Below are positions 24,188 to 36,891 of a DNA stretch of 64,000 bases, in pieces. Source of the DNA: Paramacrobiotus metropolitanus (Eukaryota; Tardigrada; Eutardigrada; Parachela; Macrobiotidae); contig NW_026570241.1 of the NCBI RefSeq assembly GCF_019649055.1, positions 248,001 through 312,000 of the forward strand, written 5' to 3'. The translations under genes and the position numbers were made by a program. The stretch's first letter is position 1. Each line of letters opens with the position of its first letter. The notes below the pieces were generated by a model. The model saw only the letters and a program-made list of their open reading frames with translations. It was not told where the DNA came from and did no database searches.

Positions 24188-27100
24188 ATGTCGCTCTCGG
24201 ATACATCGACGCCGAATGCGGAGTCGACGACGGTGAGTGCCAATAGCGATGCCAGTGTGCCGCATACGGCGTCCAACGCCACGGCTGCACCGGAAAGGCA
24301 TTTGCAGAAAACTAGCACTACGGCTGCTGCTCCGCATCTCTCCCAATCGACGACATTGCAAAATGATACGGATACGCACTCCCAGAAACTGCAACTTGGA
24401 TATTACGTCCCAAAGAATGTTCTAGTCGGCTACGTCATGCTGGTCACTGTGATAATTGTTATGATCGCGCTGGTTACCGGCTTTGCAGGTAAAATGTTGT
24501 TACGCCAGTTTAGTAACTGAGATTGGAGAAAAGCTGATATATCTATATAAAACATCCGATTTCATATTATGATTGCAATAATTGAGTTTGATAGTGCGCC
24601 GAACGGTAGTTTTAGCAGTGCATATGCTTGAACGGAGAAAGATATACTGTACTGTACGTATACATTGGAGAAGAGCCAGTGATCCCTTACTCTACGATTA
24701 ATCACAAAATTTGTATACTGTACTTCAAGCGCGCAGAATGTTCATAAAAATTTGCAATTCCCTTCTTACTCATTACTGATGTATTTGTCTCAACAACGCC
24801 CGGAGAAAACTGGATATTTCGATTTTCTAAGAAAACCCATCTAGTTTTAGTTCCATAGTTTTGATTTTAATAGGACAGTTGTACAGCAGGAACTCTCAAA
24901 ACGGTTGTAATAATAATAGTATAGGTACGTTTATTACAGTTTTTATTACAGCGCGCGGATGTTTTTACGCGATCCAGCATGTACTTGCTTACACCGAATT
25001 ATAAAGATAAAAGCAATAAGAAGGAATATAAAACGTTTCCTCGGCAAATCACTCAAATGTTTTTGATTCGATAGTAGTAAAGAATGAATGAGGAAAATAA
25101 ATAATCCGTTCGTTACGGCTAAAAAAACGGAACCTGCGCAGGTTTAATTTAAGGTTAGGATCTATCGGCAAGATTACGTACGAATACACGATATTCACTG
25201 TTTGCAGTGTAGAACAAACCATAAAGTATACAGGCAAGCAGAAAGTTATGTCAAAGTATAAGTTAGCCGAACTTCCGTGTTATAAATTTAAGAGTTCATA
25301 TATATTAACAGTCCGGTCCTCCTGCTCGCCGCCCACACCGCATCCCGCCGAAGGTATCATCGCCTCTAATACCTCCACGTCCACCCGTCCCGACAGCGCC
25401 GCCCTGCGTCCACGCGACATCCGGTTGCCGTTGGACATTTTCCCGGTGCACACAAAACTGGAGATCCGGCCCATCCTGAGTCCGGAATTTAAATTCGTCG
25501 GAGAAGTGGATATTACCTTTATCTGCAAAAATGCCACGCGAGTGTTAGTGCTGCATGCCAAGGATTTGGCGGTGAACGAGAGCGCGATGGGCTTTAACGC
25601 GGAAGAAGGCAATCCCGTGCCGGTATTGCATAACTGGGCGGATGATCCGGTGCGGCAGTTCTGGAAGTTCACGTTTAAGGAGAATCTGCGCGTGGGCGTC
25701 AAGTACAACGTTAGTTTGAAATTTCAAGGCAAGCTGAATGATGATCTGAGAGGATTTTATCGCAGTAAATACGAGCGGGATGGAACAACCAGGTAAATAT
25801 ATTAGCAAATTTTTAAACGTAATATCTAAAATAAATTTCTAATATTTTTAATTAGCTGTACTTGCAGTCCGCATTTTTTAAGATTGTATTTTATATGAAA
25901 ATTTAAACTGCAAGCTTATAATAACAGCTCGCACATCTGAGACCGGTTAGCTAAATACACAAAAAGTATTGTAGTACGATGGCTGTTTTGTCTGCACCCC
26001 AATTTTGTGGGGAATTACGAAGTGTCGAAACGGACTGAAACAATTATGTAAAATTAGCTGAATTTAAATATAAATCTTTTTAATTATCTTAAAATTCATT
26101 TTTTAATTTCATTTGATATTTTTAACTGGTGTTTGGGGACAGTTGGATCGCGACAACCCAGTTCCAGCCGACGGACGCCCGGCGGGCGTTTCCCTGTTTC
26201 GATGAGCCGGGCATGAAGTCCACTTTCGACATCACCATCGTCCGCCCGGCCAACATGATCTCCATCTCCAATATGGAGATTATCCGGCAAGACACTCGGT
26301 TAGTCGTACACTTTGTGTGTGTGTCGCTATGTGCACTCCCGGCATTGCATCGGCAGCCGGAAGTCGTTGGAACACTTGTCTGTCGTTCATGATCATATAT
26401 GCGTGTCGAGTGCCGTGTTTATCTAATAACGCATCGCTGTTTCTTCTGCATCCCCTGCAGTGCCGACAATCTCGTGGCCGATGTGTACAATCGCACACTG
26501 CCCATGTCCACTTATTTGCTCGCCTTCGTCGTCTGCGAGTTCTCCAGCAAGGAGAAATTAGCGGATAATGGTGTCAAGGTAAGTTGCACTGCTGTCAACT
26601 ATAACAAACATTTCTGCCGGTAGTTAGTAATTTATCCAATCTTTTAATTTTATAAACTCGAACCACACGCAGAGCAGATTCGCTCTGCTGGGTTTGAACA
26701 GACATAAAACAATAATTTTACAGATAAAATACCTATACCGGAGCTTGTATGGAAAATCTACTCTAGCAAATGGATGCAGTTATGATATAAACACACTGTA
26801 ATCGTAGTGTAATGGTGTATAACGATTTTCAAATTCACGCAAGTAGTAGTTGTTACCTTACCGTTATCACACATAATACATGCTGCCAGCGATATTGTAC
26901 AGACTGTACGTCATACGAGAACAATTTAATTTTTTTAATATTTTTAGTATGGCATATTTTACGAAAATATTTGTTGCAAAAATGTTAATGTAACAATTGC
27001 TACTATGATATTATGATAACCAGATTGACAAATATCCTTATCGCTGTCGTAAACTGAAGTGCGCAAATTAAAAGCCTACCCGGCCCGAGTAAAGGATATC

Positions 27101-30100
27101 ACTTTCGTTAAATTCTTCTAAAATCAAAGCATCGTCTGTTGATTATTTAGGTGCGGGTATGGTCCCGACCGGATGCTCTCAACCAAGCCGAGTTCGCCCT
27201 GGATGTCGCGTGTCAAATGCTCGTGTATTTCGAAACGTATTTCGGTATCCCCTTTCCACTGACAAAATTAGGTACCGGTTAACCAGTTGATTGTTATAAT
27301 ATTCACTGTCAGATGCACCAGACAGTGTATTGTAAACTGACTTCCGGTAAGGCTTGCATTTGTTGCAGATCTCATCGCTGTGCCGGATTTCATTGCCGGT
27401 GCCATGGAAAACTGGGGCGCCGTGGTGTTCCGGGAGGTGCTGATGCTATACGACAACGAGACGTCGCCGGCTAGTTCTAAACAGCTTATCGCCATTGTCG
27501 TCGCGCACGAAGTCGCACATCAGGTGTTGGCGATCTTTTTGCCAATCTAGCTGGCTTCTTAGTAAGATTGATTCGCAGCATTAATCTTGGCAATTTTCCA
27601 GTGGTTCGGAAATCTGGTTACTCCAAAATGGTAAGAATGGGAGGGAGTCTGTCCTTAAGCCATACTCGCATATATCCCCGCTAAAGAAAGATTTTGATAA
27701 GTGTCAAGAACCCGTAAATTCAAAAGTGTGGAACCAGTTTGATTCATCGAAGGGAGTACTTTTGCGTGTTCTAGCTATTTCGCGACCATTATATAGTTTA
27801 TAGTTTATATTACCGGTTGTGCCACTTGTGGACATCATAATATTATGTAATTTTATGGAGGTCAACGTAGTACAGGCGCTGCAGCAATGAAAGGACAACC
27901 GCCAAACGATGCCGAAATTGTTAACTTCGTATTTTTTAAATCTTCCTGACTTACAGTATTCGTCTGACGTTAACGTAAACAGTGTTCCTCATCAAGCGCT
28001 CGAACAGTTATATTTTGAAAACTGACCAAAAAGCCAAATTTCAAATAACAAAAATAAAATAGTTAGCCAAATACTCGTATATTTAGAATTTAGCAACAGC
28101 ATCGTTTGTCGGTTGTCCTTTCATTGCTGCAGCCCCTGTACTACGCTGACCTCCATAAAATTACATAATATTATGATGTCCACAAGTGACACAGCCGGTA
28201 ATGTAAATACAAAGACAAATACAAAGACATTCTCACAGTATTCGTCTGACATTCGTAGATTATCGCTCATCACTACTGCTTTTGTTAATTCTATACAGTA
28301 TTTTATCGCATCACCATTATTGATTGTACGAGTATGACTATGTAAGGCACAGTATGAATTAATTTTGCTGGCAGCTAACTTTAGTTAATTGTGAAACTCA
28401 TAAAATTTTGTAATAGGTGGGATACGTTATGGCTGAACGAAGGTTTTGCCAGTTTCTTGGAATATCAAGGCGTAGAATTCGCTTTTCCCAGTTGGCACAT
28501 GGTAGGTGCTTTTTTAAAAGTACTTAATAGCTTCCACAGAATAATTTCCGAAATGAAAACCAATGACATTTTCTCAAAGGCGCAACAATTTGTAGTGGAC
28601 AACCTCCATGTGACCTTTGAGCCAGACGCTCTGACAACGTCCCATGCCATATCGTTGCCGGTGTATCATCCTGATGAAATTGGCGAAATATTTGATCGAA
28701 TTTCTTACGGAAAGGTACTGCACATATCTGTATGCGACAGGCTTTTTCTTAACACTAAGAATTTTTGTATTAATGTATCGCTGGGTAAATCTGTAATCGT
28801 TTGTCTTTCAGGGATGTTCATTGATTCGGATGATGCGTTACTTTCTTGGCGAAGAAACCTTGAAGAAAGGGCTGAAAAATTATTTGACAGCCTTTTCGTA
28901 CAGTAATGCGGAGCAAGATGATTTATGGCGGTATAAAATCTAGTTGTGAAATTTACCAAATCACAACGTTCACCGAACTTTTATTGCACGATGCAGGCAC
29001 CTAACCGAAGCCGGTCGTCAAGACGGGAAGTACGTCGACATCAAGATGGTTATGGATTCGTGGACACTGCAGATGGGCTATCCAGTGGTGACGATTACGC
29101 AAGACCATGTCAATAAATTGGTGAAATTCTATCAGCAGCACTTCTTTCTGGATAACAACGCCACCGTGGAAGCTGACAGTAACGATCAAGGACATTCTTG
29201 GCACGTGCCGGTTTCCATAATTACTGCTGCCGACCGGTCGTACGACAAGCCGAAACAAGTCTGGCTCAGCAAGGAAAACAGTGGGTTGGCGAACCGTAAA
29301 TTTGATATGCAGGATACCGTTTATCATGGCTGCATTCCGTAGAAACCGTAAACGAACTGCTGTCATCGCAAAATGAATGGATTTTGGCGAATGTGCGAGA
29401 AACTGGCTATTACCGTGTCAATTACGATGAACGGAACTGGAAGCTGCTCATCACGCAGCTCAATACGGACAGAACGGTAATCAGTTACAGTAATGTGCGT
29501 TAATTTACAATTGTACATAAATGCACAATACTTTTAAAGTACACTGAAAAATTTTTCCGTACTTGTACGAAATAATATTCCAATTCGCAAACAGGCATAA
29601 CTGGCCGGCTGGTAGATTCCAATGTTGTGTGTCATAACATCTTCGATACAGTATGCAGTAAATGTGTGAAGTTGTTCACAAAACCTTACGCTATAAACTA
29701 CAAACTGATGTAAATATGTATACTGTTCACATAAACGTATGTCTATGAGCAATTAACACAATAAAACAACTTGTTATAATGGCAAAAAATTAGCTTCTGC
29801 TAGCATAATATATGTGTACTTAACTTTTAACTGGAAAAGTATTTTCACAGAAAATCGATGTGATTAACCGAGCACAAATTGTGGACGATGCTCTGAGCTT
29901 AGCGAGGTGAGGAGGGTAGACAGACCGGCTGGCTAACAAGACGGGAATGGCGACCTTTGTGAATACAGTCGCTTTTTTTGCTGTCGTGCAGAGCAGGCTA
30001 TTTGGAATACGGAATCGCCCTGTCCACAACAGAGTATCTGGTGGGCGAACAGGATTTTCTTCCGTGGGTGTCATGTCTAAAAGCGTTGGAGTTCGTTGAC

Positions 30101-33100
30101 GCTATGATGCAAAATTCGGAACATTACGGTTTACTCAAAGTAATTGAACTACTGAAGCAGAGCGACGATGCTTTGGACACTGATAAATAACTTCGTGTTG
30201 TAGAACTATATTCTTCGCCAGCTGAGACCGATATACATTATTCTCGGATGGGGCGACAGCCTGACCGAAGCGCATATCCAGCAGTAAGAATGCAATAAGA
30301 TATATACGTTTTCCTTACTGGTTAGCAATTCGAAACGCATGTTTACTTTTGTAGGCTTCAGCGTGTTGAAATTCTTCACGCTGCATGCTATTTCGGACAC
30401 GACAATTGCGTCGAAAATGCCAAACAGATCTATACCAGATGGATGTCCAATCCCGAACAGCACAAGTAAAAATACTCACTGTGACGCGTACCGATGAGAA
30501 ACCAAATCGAAACTGCGTACGAACCCTTAAATCGTAATAACTCTGCACTAGTGCTTCTTATGCAGGATATCAGCAAATCTGAAATCTGTGGTCTACTGCA
30601 ATGCCATCCGCTATGGAACGTCAGACGAATGGGATTTTGCATGGGAGCAGTACAAGAAATCCTCGATTGCCGGGGAAAAGCGCCAGTTCCTGACCGCATT
30701 AACCTGCAGTCGGGAGCCTTGGATTCTCAATCGGTCAGTAAACTTACTGGTTTGTATAAAGCAATTATAAAACGCATCGTTTTTTAGAAATTATAAACAT
30801 AGGCTAAAATTATGCAGTTTGTCGCAGTTTCGATCGTTATTTATGGGACTATCAGTGGCCGTGTCAAGGTGTATAAGGGATACACCTTGGCCGTGTCAAT
30901 GGCAACCGACGTTAGTGCAGTGCAGGCAAAGGCAGCCAGTTTCTACGGGCGATCACTCTTTTCACACTCACCCTAGCATTGCCTTTCCTGGCTTTGCAGT
31001 TTGCACACTTTAGCTTACCAGACCACGAAGACCTGCTCCAGAATTATTATCAGAGTTCTTTATGGAAAATCTTATTACCAACAAAAACCGACCAAATCGG
31101 TTACCAGAGAGAAAACGGTCCGAGACTTAAGGCAGCACCGCAACGCATGCATCAGTTATGATCAGCTTGTAACTTGTAAATTAAGTTGCCGCCGCATCGG
31201 TTCCATATTATTTATGACAGTTAATTACGCACATGATTCATAAAATAAATCAGCTACGAATTAAATATTGGCTGCACAAGGCATCACCGTTCAGTTAAAG
31301 CTAGTTTTCCAAGGATATGTTGTATTGAACGTGGGAAGGTATTGGTCAATAATCATCTGCAACACTTTGGAACCAACTGGGCTGCTCCAGTCATTGGCTA
31401 TCTCCGACTGCAGCGCCCCTGTCGTGTATGTGCGGGCACCGCCCTTCTCCCAACGGCGCCGGGCATTCTCGTCCGCCTGCGCATTGGGGCTGCCACTGGC
31501 ATCCTGCACGACTATCACGTTAAATCCCTCCTGCACCATGGAGATGGCCGGGTTAACCACACAGACATCATTGGTGAGGCCCGCCAGAATAGCCGTCTTT
31601 CGCTCACCGGCTGCTTTAAGTACCGCCGCTCTAAAAGCCGGTTCGTCCCAGGCGTTAATGGTACCATGACGTGGTATACGACTGGCAAAAGTGTCAGGTA
31701 GAATCTGTTGCAGTTCATCCACGATCGGTCCGTCAAATTCGTCTTCCAAGCTGGTGGTCATGACCGTCGGTATGTTCAGTGCTTTGGCGAGGTGGGCCAG
31801 ATACTTCATGTTGCCTAATACCTGCGTCATACAGCAGCATTGCATTACTAAAAATGTCAGATAATGTCACCTGACCTCATGCTTAAACGGGGCCAGCTAC
31901 AGTGTTTGGCCAGGGTTGTGCAAGCACCTAGGCAGGTAGTATACCAACAAAAGCGGACACTGGCCATTCAGATTACAGTTATACCGTGTTTTCGAAACTT
32001 TATTTATCTGTAAAACCAACCTGTGAGCGAGGAACATTGCGAACGAATAGCATGACCCCCGTCTGATAATCAATCAGCAGCATAAAGCAGTCCGAAGCGT
32101 TAAGGCGCGCAAATCGAGCTGGACATGTAGTCGAGCAGCTTTGCCCGTAAGTTTGTCCACCGGTGATTCCAATGAAAACGCCGACAGTGATTAGTACGGG
32201 CAAAAAATAAGTTAGCCGCGGCATCGTCAATAAGAAAGTGGCCGTACTACAAAAAGAAAAGTGTTATGTCAACAGATAAAAGTCATGCGCAAAAGGCGGC
32301 ATTTTATATTATTTACTGGTAGACTTGGAGTATAGCGCGAGTTCTGTGGCGTTGTTCAAAACTTCAAATTGATAATTGGATGACCATGGTAATAAAAAGT
32401 CAATGTTGGCAAAATAGGTTTCCGTGCTTCTGACGAAACTCGATTGTTCGAAAATTCTCAGCCTATTTTGGAAAAAGTATGTCAGTGGGCTCACAAGTCA
32501 GTATCGCAACGCTCGGAATGAGACCGCCAAATTTTGTGGTTCGTTGATTGTCTTTAATCGGACCATGTATCTGTATCTGTAACCTGACTATGCTACTTTT
32601 TCTCGATTTGACACAATAATTGTGTGTGATGCGCTTATTCTTGAGAAACATGGTGCACGGTAATGCGCTTTGGACCCGCATGGGCAGAATGGGCAGTTAC
32701 GGATTTATGGTACTCGTACAGAGTACTACATCAGGTGTAACTATGGCGTCCGCTAAACCGTTTAAGTAGTGTTATTCAAAAGAATTATTAGACCTAATAA
32801 CTGGCTCGAAAATATCAGTTGCATCGATTTCAGTATGTACTGGCAAAGAAATTACGAGTACTTTGGGAAGTGAATAGCCGCGGGCAACACATGCGTCTTT
32901 CAAATTGTGGTTTCTAAGCCTTTCCTTTGAACTTTCAAATTTCTTCCGCCGTGTAAATTTTTGCACTAGGGTTATTAGAAGCCTTCGTGGAAAATTCTGA
33001 ATCCGAGATACTGACGATTAATTCTAGGACCACGCTTTTCAATGTGAACTGTAGCGAGAGAACAGTCGACGACCTGACTTGTGCCAGGGGTCACAGGCGT

Positions 33101-33993
33101 TAGTGCAATCCAAAGTTATCATCTAAGTACAAAAACCGCATGTTTTTGCGGTTTTTGTGCTCAGATGTTCCACAGTTTATACAAAACGTAAACAGTTCCC
33201 TTGATCATACAGTTATAACGATGCTCATGGACACGGTCGGCTTTGCTTTGATTTTTTATTTATGTTGCTGTTTGCAGATTACTGGAGTGGTCGTTGACGA
33301 GTCAACATATAAGAAAACAAGACGGAGACCTAGTAAGTTTGTCGCATCTGGTATTAGGTTTGTTTTCCATGTTTTTAGAAATCGCAAAGATTTGTGCATG
33401 ATAAATTTTCGTTATGTTTTAATAAATATAACGTTCACATATACTCGTATTTTCGTCGCCTGACTGTACAAAAGGTCACCGCTTATGCAGAAACTGCACG
33501 TGTAACAGCGCAACGAACCTTTTTCAAGTATCACATTTTCAGGTGATGTCGTTAATTGCTCAAAACGCAGTCGGTCGCTATCTTACATGGAACTTTGTCA
33601 GAGATCGCTGGAGTGAAATTCGACTTCGGTAAACTTTTGCTGTTGCAATATTAGTGATTTTGATGTTCCAAATTATTAATAAAAGAAAACTTTTCTGTTA
33701 CTGTTTGCGGTACAACGAACCAGCAACTCACATTACCGTATATTCCTTATCGTTGATGCAGATATGCTGGGGTTATTGGAGGACTGTCGCACTTGATCAG
33801 TGGCTTGACCCGCTCCTTTAACACTGCTTTTGAACTACGCGAACTGGAGGCCTTTATCGATGACAACCGCGACAGTATCAGTATTGCTCAACGTGCCCTT
33901 TCTCAAGCGGTGGAGAAGAGCAAGGCCAACATCAGCTGGAGGAAGCGCAGTATGTCGCAGATAACGCGATGGTTGGAAAACGTACGGAAATGA
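24188..33993 (+). CDS. Type II membrane M1 aminopeptidase (aminopeptidase N type)
   Basis: A zinc exopeptidase removing N-terminal residues, anchored with its catalytic domain outside the cell. Nineteen exons: 24188-24488, 25312-25792, 26143-26298, 26461-26578, 27151-27271, 27369-27523, 27602-27630, 28417-28501, 28580-28714, 28812-28930, 28997-29476, 29851-29906, 29992-30139, 30204-30283, 30355-30465, 30566-30733, 33278-33332, 33543-33628, 33762-33993. Phases agree throughout except inside 28997-29476 (see findings). Total about 964 aa, close to the length of aminopeptidase N. Exon 1 encodes a Ser/Thr-rich cytoplasmic tail and one membrane span ([20 protein letters not shown]). GAMEN is at about 403-407, zinc site HEVAH at 439-443 with the third ligand Glu462 in WLNEGFA, and the catalytic Tyr in RISYGK at about 525. 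The small intron 28502-28579 happens to be open in frame, so a naive reading would keep it. Looks active apart from the one frame break. Confidence 0.9.
27804..28207. mobile_element. Fold-back / MITE-like element inside an aminopeptidase intron
   Basis: Two arms of about 109 bases, 27804-27912 and 28099-28207, are inverted copies of each other with a few differences and a 186-base spacer. The outer ends read TTTATATTACCGG and its near complement. It lies in the 27631-28416 intron. Both arms encode the same short chance frame, which marks the repeat. A direct repeat ACAGTATTCGTCTGAC occurs at about 27955 and 28238. No transposase. Confidence 0.7.
30857..30898. repeat. Short hairpin flanked by direct repeats
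   Basis: CAAGGTGTA (30865-30873) pairs with TACACCTTG (30881-30889) over a 7-base loop, and GGCCGTGTCAA occurs twice, overlapping each side. It sits early in the large 30734-33277 intron of the aminopeptidase gene. Confidence 0.6.
31291..32230 (-). CDS. Secreted isochorismatase-family (YcaC-like) hydrolase nested in an intron
   Basis: A cysteine hydrolase of the isochorismatase/nicotinamidase superfamily, 246 aa from two minus-strand exons, 32230-32021 and 31821-31291, joined in phase 0 ([14 protein letters not shown]). It begins with a hydrophobic signal peptide ([17 protein letters not shown]), so the product is probably secreted or lumenal. The catalytic Asp is in LLIDYQTG (about residue 54) and the nucleophile Cys in GLTNDVCV (about 157); the third catalytic residue, Lys, I could not place with certainty. 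The run [12 protein letters not shown] and [16 protein letters not shown] resemble bacterial YcaC-type hydrolases, whose true substrate is unknown. The whole gene lies on the opposite strand within the 2.5-kb intron 30734-33277 of the aminopeptidase gene. A bacterial origin is possible (inference), but it already has an intron and a signal peptide. Confidence 0.88.
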
Positions 33994-35346
33994 AACGTGG
34001 CAGCTTGCAAAATCTGTAATCGGAAAGACAATGCATGGCGATACTAGTATCTGGAGTGCCTTAATCCGCTCACTGGAAGACTTGTCTAATTTTTACAATT
34101 TATATGCATTGCGGTTAAGTTTCGCGAATGGTGGTTGTAAGACGGTTTGATTTGACTCAAATGAAATTAAATAATTTTGAACTTTCGATAATGTTATACA
34201 TAAAAATTGTAAGTTAGGCAGTTAAAATATGTCGTGCTACTGACACTTACGTTAACGACAATACCACGGCAATTATGATAATTCCCTAATCCATTAGTAA
34301 GTGGAATTACGAATTGTGTGACGTACCTGACAATGCCATAGGTGCTCAAGACTTACGGACTATGTAGTCAACTGTCATTACCTTGGTGTTTTTGAAACCA
34401 GGCAGCGCCCTGCTGTCAAGATTATTAGTGGAAAGTATAATATTTTGTTCCTTTAAAATACATATTATCCGTTAACGCAAAGGAAGTGAAACGCGTAGTG
34501 GTTCCGGTATTTAACAATCTGATCTACTCGAAAATATTACCACACGGAAAAGGGTACGGACGCTGCTTTTAAAGCACTTTCTTATGAACATACTGTACGC
34601 GTTGAATGCAGCTAAGTAAGCATGCGAAATGCCAGCAAAAGAGTGTTTGCATCAGCGGATCAGCACTGAAATCCACAACGAAACACAGCATTTACAGTGC
34701 AGTACAATGGGAACAGCTCCACCGGTGGCGAATTTAGACGAAATTTTAACTGTTCGACCGCCTTTGTTTGTCAGACGTTGCTGTGTAACTCGCTGGCCGC
34801 TGCCATTCCATTTCTGATGATTTAAATGGAACCTCAAAAAGTTAGTTACTGGAAATTCGAGTGAAATTTAAACAAGTGAACAGGCATCTTTTGGACAGGA
34901 AATGTGGTGTAAGGAAGGAGGCATAAACATTCAGCTTGATAAAGTACAATGGATGCGAAGAAATCAGTTTGGATTCAGGTTACTATTCTGTAGTTATACG
35001 AACATTCAAAATAATGCATCCGTCGAGCACCTGGATGGGTGCATTCTCAAAGTAAATAAACAAAAACTAACGATTGTGTTTCCCGCCAACCTAGCACTTC
35101 CTGATGTGGGCATATTGTCCTCGCAGTACAAGTGAATCTTGACAATAAAATTGATAAACATCCGGTTCCTGCTACCTGCTACACTGGATGCCATTTGCAT
35201 GCAATCGTCAAAGCATTTTTCGAAACGGTATAAAAGATTAAAAGATTTCGGTTTATTGGTATTACTTGGATTGAAACCAGCCCAAATTGTATTACGCCTG
35301 ACTTCTGAATCTATTCAGTGGTTATATAGTAAAATCGGCAAGAAAT
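33994..35346. other. Intergenic upstream of the 35.3-kb peptide gene
   Basis: No gene seen; several short open frames on both strands overlap each other around 34900-35200 without motifs. It contains the TATA box of the next gene at 35229. Confidence 0.4.
35229..35236 (+). promoter_or_regulatory. TATA box of the 35.3-kb Cys-rich peptide gene
   Basis: TATAAAAG, 111 bases before the start codon of the peptide gene, a sensible distance for a core promoter plus a short leader. Confidence 0.6.
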
Positions 35347-35707
35347 ATGCAGAGTAGCGTCGTCTTCGTACTAGTTGTGGTTCTGATACTGCATATTGCC
35401 ATCGAAGATGCAGGTACGGAAAAGCGATACATCAGACTGTGGCTTTTATACTTTGTTGACCTTTAGTGTTTGTCCCGACTTGGTTGTGTTCACTCGTTGC
35501 ACGGTGTCTACCGTATATGTAGATGCAGCTGTTCTGGAGGAACTGGAAGCGAAGTTATTCCGTGCGGAGCGTCGTGCCATACAAGCCCAACAACTAGCAG
35601 CAGGTGGCGGGTGTATGCCACAATCCTGTATAAATCAAGGTTGCTGCTCCGGAAACTGCAATGGATGGTGCCGAGACTGTGGTTTTGGAGAATGCAACCA
35701 CGGATAA
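35347..35707 (+). CDS. Small secreted cysteine-rich peptide (8 Cys, CC motif)
   Basis: Two exons, 35347-35413 and 35523-35707, joined in phase 1 (GCA G|gtacgg ... atatgtag|AT GCA), 83 aa. Residues 1-20 are a signal peptide (SSVVFVLVVVLILHIAI). A charged, helical pro-like segment follows (LEELEAKLFRAERRAIQAQ), then a Gly-rich joint and a compact mature part with eight cysteines spaced C-x4-C-x4-CC-x3-C-x3-C-x2-C-x4-C. The C...C...CC...C...C core recalls inhibitor-cystine-knot peptides, which include antimicrobial peptides, protease inhibitors and toxins; I cannot tell which, and the fold is an inference. A TATA box lies upstream and an AATAAA at 35763. The intron after the signal peptide, in phase 1, is the same as in the peptide gene at 39.8 kb. 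Confidence 0.8.
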
Positions 35708-35762
35708 CAGCAACCGTGATACTCGCGTCATTCATGTGTAAAATAGTACCTGTACAGTGTAC

Positions 35763-35768
35763 AATAAA
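35763..35768 (+). terminator. Polyadenylation signal AATAAA
   Basis: AATAAA 56 bases past the stop of the peptide gene. Confidence 0.5.
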
Positions 35769-36891
35769 AGTGTACATCAACGACATCAAACCACAGCGAA
35801 GTGTTTAATAAATTAAAATATTATGTGTTTAACAAACTAATATCTGCACTAATAATTTGCATCTTCGACGTTCCAAACAAAATCCGTAAGCGCAAAATTA
35901 GTGCAGGGCGACTTTACCGAAATTATTCATTAGAAAGAACAATGAGCGTTGCAGTTATTATTATTTTAGTTTGGTCTACTCCGGCACAGTAGAAAAACTG
36001 CTTAATAAAATTGTGGTACTCTTGGAGTCATGGGTCAGTTGTTACTGACAACTTACTGTTACTAACAATCGTACTGCCAGAGCGGTCGGCTCTGCGCTCA
36101 CGTCAGTCGTACGGTTGGACCGCCTGATTGAGCTGCCGAGCCGTTCGTATGCTGCCGATTCATGCGTCATTACGATGCTTGCGGGGTCCAGCGGGGATTA
36201 CGACGGATGGATCTTCGGCGATCTACTTCTAGATTCACTTCCGATGTGTTTTTCTGCTCCTTTTCGCTGGTGTTGTTGTTAAGACGATTGATGTTTTGGT
36301 CTAATATTTAATAAAACTACGTTATATTCCATCTCTCGTGTTTCCGATCTCGCTCACATTCGTATAGCTCAGACCAGCCTATGCATCTGACGTTCTTTAT
36401 GGCGAATGTTAAATATACGAAGTGATGATATTACACTCGATGTTCGAGAAAATACGAAACACGCGGTCCGCTGCGTTGACATTCCACCCGGTGAATATGG
36501 TTGAGTACTTAATAAAAAGATAAGAAAAGCGAAGGACTTAATCAAAGCAATAACATGCAAGATGACAATCGCAGTTCGCACAACATAAGAAAATAAAATC
36601 AGCGAACAAGATGCTGGAATCTGCATCGTTCTAAATCTGAATATCAAGAGCTTCTTCGCACATCATTTTTAAGAAGCCAAAGGTTACACATGCAGGCGAT
36701 TTTTGGTAATCGGAATTGATTATCATAGGCTTTTCCGGAAGATGCTCAATTTCAAATGCAGCAGCAAAAACTGGCAAAACCTACAAACGCATATCAACCG
36801 TTTATTATTGAACTTTCACGACCCATTTCAGACTAAACACTCACCATTACAATAAGTTTGCCAATAAGTACCCTAGGGTTCCGGCTTCGAA
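35769..36891. other. Intergenic, no supported gene
   Basis: Nothing convincing. A hydrophobic minus-strand open frame at 36369-36647 has no signal-peptide organisation or splice partners. The stretch 36060-36240 is more GC-rich than its surroundings, without a coding frame. Confidence 0.4.

Noticed and set aside
24188-24520. Separate small single-span membrane protein of 110 aa
   Set aside because: A donor at 24489 joins it in phase 1 to 25312, making it the anchor exon of the aminopeptidase, which otherwise lacks one.
25248-25311. Start of the aminopeptidase at the ATG at 25248
   Set aside because: An acceptor (tatattaacag) ends at 25311 in the right phase for the anchor exon, so these bases are better read as intron.
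28502-28579. In-frame coding stretch between SWHM and AQQFVV in the aminopeptidase
   Set aside because: It is open by chance but has gtaggt and ctcaaag ends, and leaving it out gives the usual family spacing ([13 protein letters not shown]).
30819-31013. Continuation of the aminopeptidase right after 30733
   Set aside because: The frame after tatgcag at about 30820 fits in phase but gives no family sequence; the exon at 33278 ([16 protein letters not shown]) does.
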